Assembly (NCBI GenBank): GCA_029858245.1
Contig: JAOUFL010000150.1
Span: 1 to 6,092, forward strand
DNA: 6,092 bases
Direction: 5' to 3'
Origin: Candidatus Zixiibacteriota bacterium
Lineage (GTDB): Bacteria; Zixibacteria; MSB-5A5; RBG-16-43-9
Below the pieces are notes generated by a model. That model did no database searches. It saw nothing but the letters and a program-made list of their open reading frames with translations, and was not told the DNA's origin. Each line of letters starts with the position of its first letter. Position 1 is the stretch's first letter. Positions 5,088 to 6,092 of the stretch are shown one piece after another. The position numbers were made by a program, and so were the translations under genes.

Positions 5088-6092
5088 TCATTTTAACCAG
5101 TAATTTATGAGGTAGATGATATCAGAGATTGTTATTTGGTTGTCTTTATTTACGTCAGCACATATTGTGTATGGCTCGCATTGTGGTGGTTTTCCACCTC
5201 TGAATAGGTAGTTGATGAAGTAGACAATGTCTGATAGGGTTACTGATTCATCATGGTTTAAATCTCCACAAGGCAGAAGTGGTTGTATGCTGTTTTCTGT
5301 TATGATTATTTCCCTTACTTCATCTGAATAGTCAACGCTAAAGGTCAGGATATTACTGGAGGAATCATAATCCCATACAGTCTCGACACCGTCAACAGTC
5401 ACGTTTTCAATGTCGTTTAAGGTGTTATAATAGAATGTGTAATCTTGCTGTGTGCTCCTTAATCCCCAGAGTTGCATGCTCAGAACTTTGTTGTCAGTAT
5501 AGCTCTCATTTATTATGGCAGATTCGCCAAATTCGAGAATACCGAACCTGTCATCATTCTTGTTTATCTTGATAAAGTGCTGGTTGTAGTATACTGGTGC
5601 CCTTGTATGTAAATCGGTTATATCACTAACGTTTTTGATGCCTTCGTGGTTCCACAGGTAAAGTGTTATGTTAAAGTTTTCGTTGTTATGCCCTGTGGTA
5701 TCATCCAGCAGGTAGACCCTGAGCTCAGATCCTGTGTCCGTTATCTTCTCTACATTCTCCACGCCATAGACCATTGTTCCGATCCAGCCGAGAGCAGCAT
5801 CTTCCCAGCGGATGTCATAAGCCGTATCACTCAGCTTGACAACAGATACAGGCCTATCCGAAGAAATGGTATACGGTGTTGTATAATCCAGTTCAACAAA
5901 AATTTCTCTTGCATTGACCGCTCCTATGTTAATATTGGCAAAAACAACCATTTTATCAGAATCATTTAAAACTGTGAATTTGATATTTCCGTTGAAATTA
6001 TCCTTTGAAAACGGAGCGTTTACCCAGGATACATATTCCGAGTTAAAGATTTCGGCATCATTGTCATTCTTTTCATAAGTATCTTTGTCATT
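5088..6092 (-). CDS. Extracellular protein of unknown function with C-terminal dockerin (5' end beyond window)
   Basis: The frame is open to the window edge, so the visible 334 residues are only the C-terminal part; a Met at 5951 is internal, since coding-type sequence continues upstream (for example FNSEYVSWANPAFSKDNFNG). Residues 275-334 form a type I dockerin with F-hands DLNHDESVTLSD and DVNKDNQITISD, each followed by Y(F/L)INY. Three cysteines (275, 305, 311) bracket and link the repeats. The preceding 270 or so residues are rich in Asn, Asp, Thr and Tyr and read as alternating beta strands, consistent with a secreted beta-sandwich domain. A motif FTVLNDSDKMVVFANINIG resembles the start of such a domain, but I recognise no family. 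The protein ends at YWLK without the usual Gly-Pro tail. An enzyme, adhesin or surface-layer role is possible. The downstream dockerin remnant suggests its 3' end was rearranged. Confidence 0.8.
   Translation of the reverse strand, partial: NDKDTYEKNDNDAEIFNSEYVSWVNAPFSKDNFNGNIKFTVLNDSDKMVVFANINIGAVNAREIFVELDYTTPYTISSDRPVSVVKLSDTAYDIRWEDAALGWIGTMVYGVENVEKITDTGSELRVYLLDDTTGHNNENFNITLYLWNHEGIKNVSDITDLHTRAPVYYNQHFIKINKNDDRFGILEFGESAIINESYTDNKVLSMQLWGLRSTQQDYTFYYNTLNDIENVTVDGVETVWDYDSSSNILTFSVDYSDEVREIIITENSIQPLLPCGDLNHDESVTLSDIVYFINYLFRGGKPPQCEPYTICADVNKDNQITISDIIYLINYWLK

Noticed and set aside
5646..5969. Plus-strand frame opposite the dockerin protein
   Set aside because: It is antisense to a continuous coding frame that reaches the window edge, and has no supporting signals.
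1..6092. CRISPR array, insertion sequence, tRNA or rRNA
   Set aside because: No regularly spaced repeats, transposase motifs, terminal inverted repeats or tRNA-like cloverleaf sequences were seen on either strand.

Overview
The window is AT-rich bacterial DNA with compact Shine-Dalgarno-led genes. Two genes end in type I dockerin modules with the tail style 'DVxYLINYFFKxGP', which I associate from memory with uncultured Zixibacteria-like lineages of the FCB group. With an arsenic-methylation operon and a stand-alone GMP-synthase-type ATP pyrophosphatase, this suggests an anaerobic sediment or groundwater bacterium. The phylum is an inference from style only.

Layout. 41-304 (minus): a cold-shock protein gene with a TTG start and a strong intrinsic terminator. 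305-612: a regulatory spacer. It holds a minus-strand sigma70 promoter, a terminator-like hairpin inside the resulting csp leader, a second extended -10 promoter, an AT-only palindrome, and operator-like repeats just before arsR. 613-1664 (plus): arsR-arsM, translationally coupled. 1665-1839: a convergent spacer with the terminator of the next gene. 1840-3363 (minus): a secreted M28 zinc peptidase with a C-terminal dockerin. 3364-3897: a divergent spacer with a near-consensus minus-strand promoter whose -35 lies inside a palindrome, and a weaker plus-strand promoter for the next gene. 3898-4863 (plus): a GuaA-type ATP-PPase subunit without a glutaminase domain. 4864-5087: a convergent spacer with a weak hairpin and the decayed 3' end of another dockerin gene. 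5088-6092 (minus): the C-terminal part of a large extracellular protein of unknown function ending in a dockerin; its start lies beyond the window.

How the genes work together. ArsR probably represses its own operon and is released by As(III), so that ArsM methylates arsenite; no efflux pump or reductase is visible here. The two dockerin proteins are probably exported and attached to, or assembled with, a cohesin-type partner not present here. The ATP-PPase departs from GMP synthase at several normally invariant motifs, so its assignment to GMP synthesis is open. No rRNA, tRNA, insertion sequence or CRISPR array was seen.
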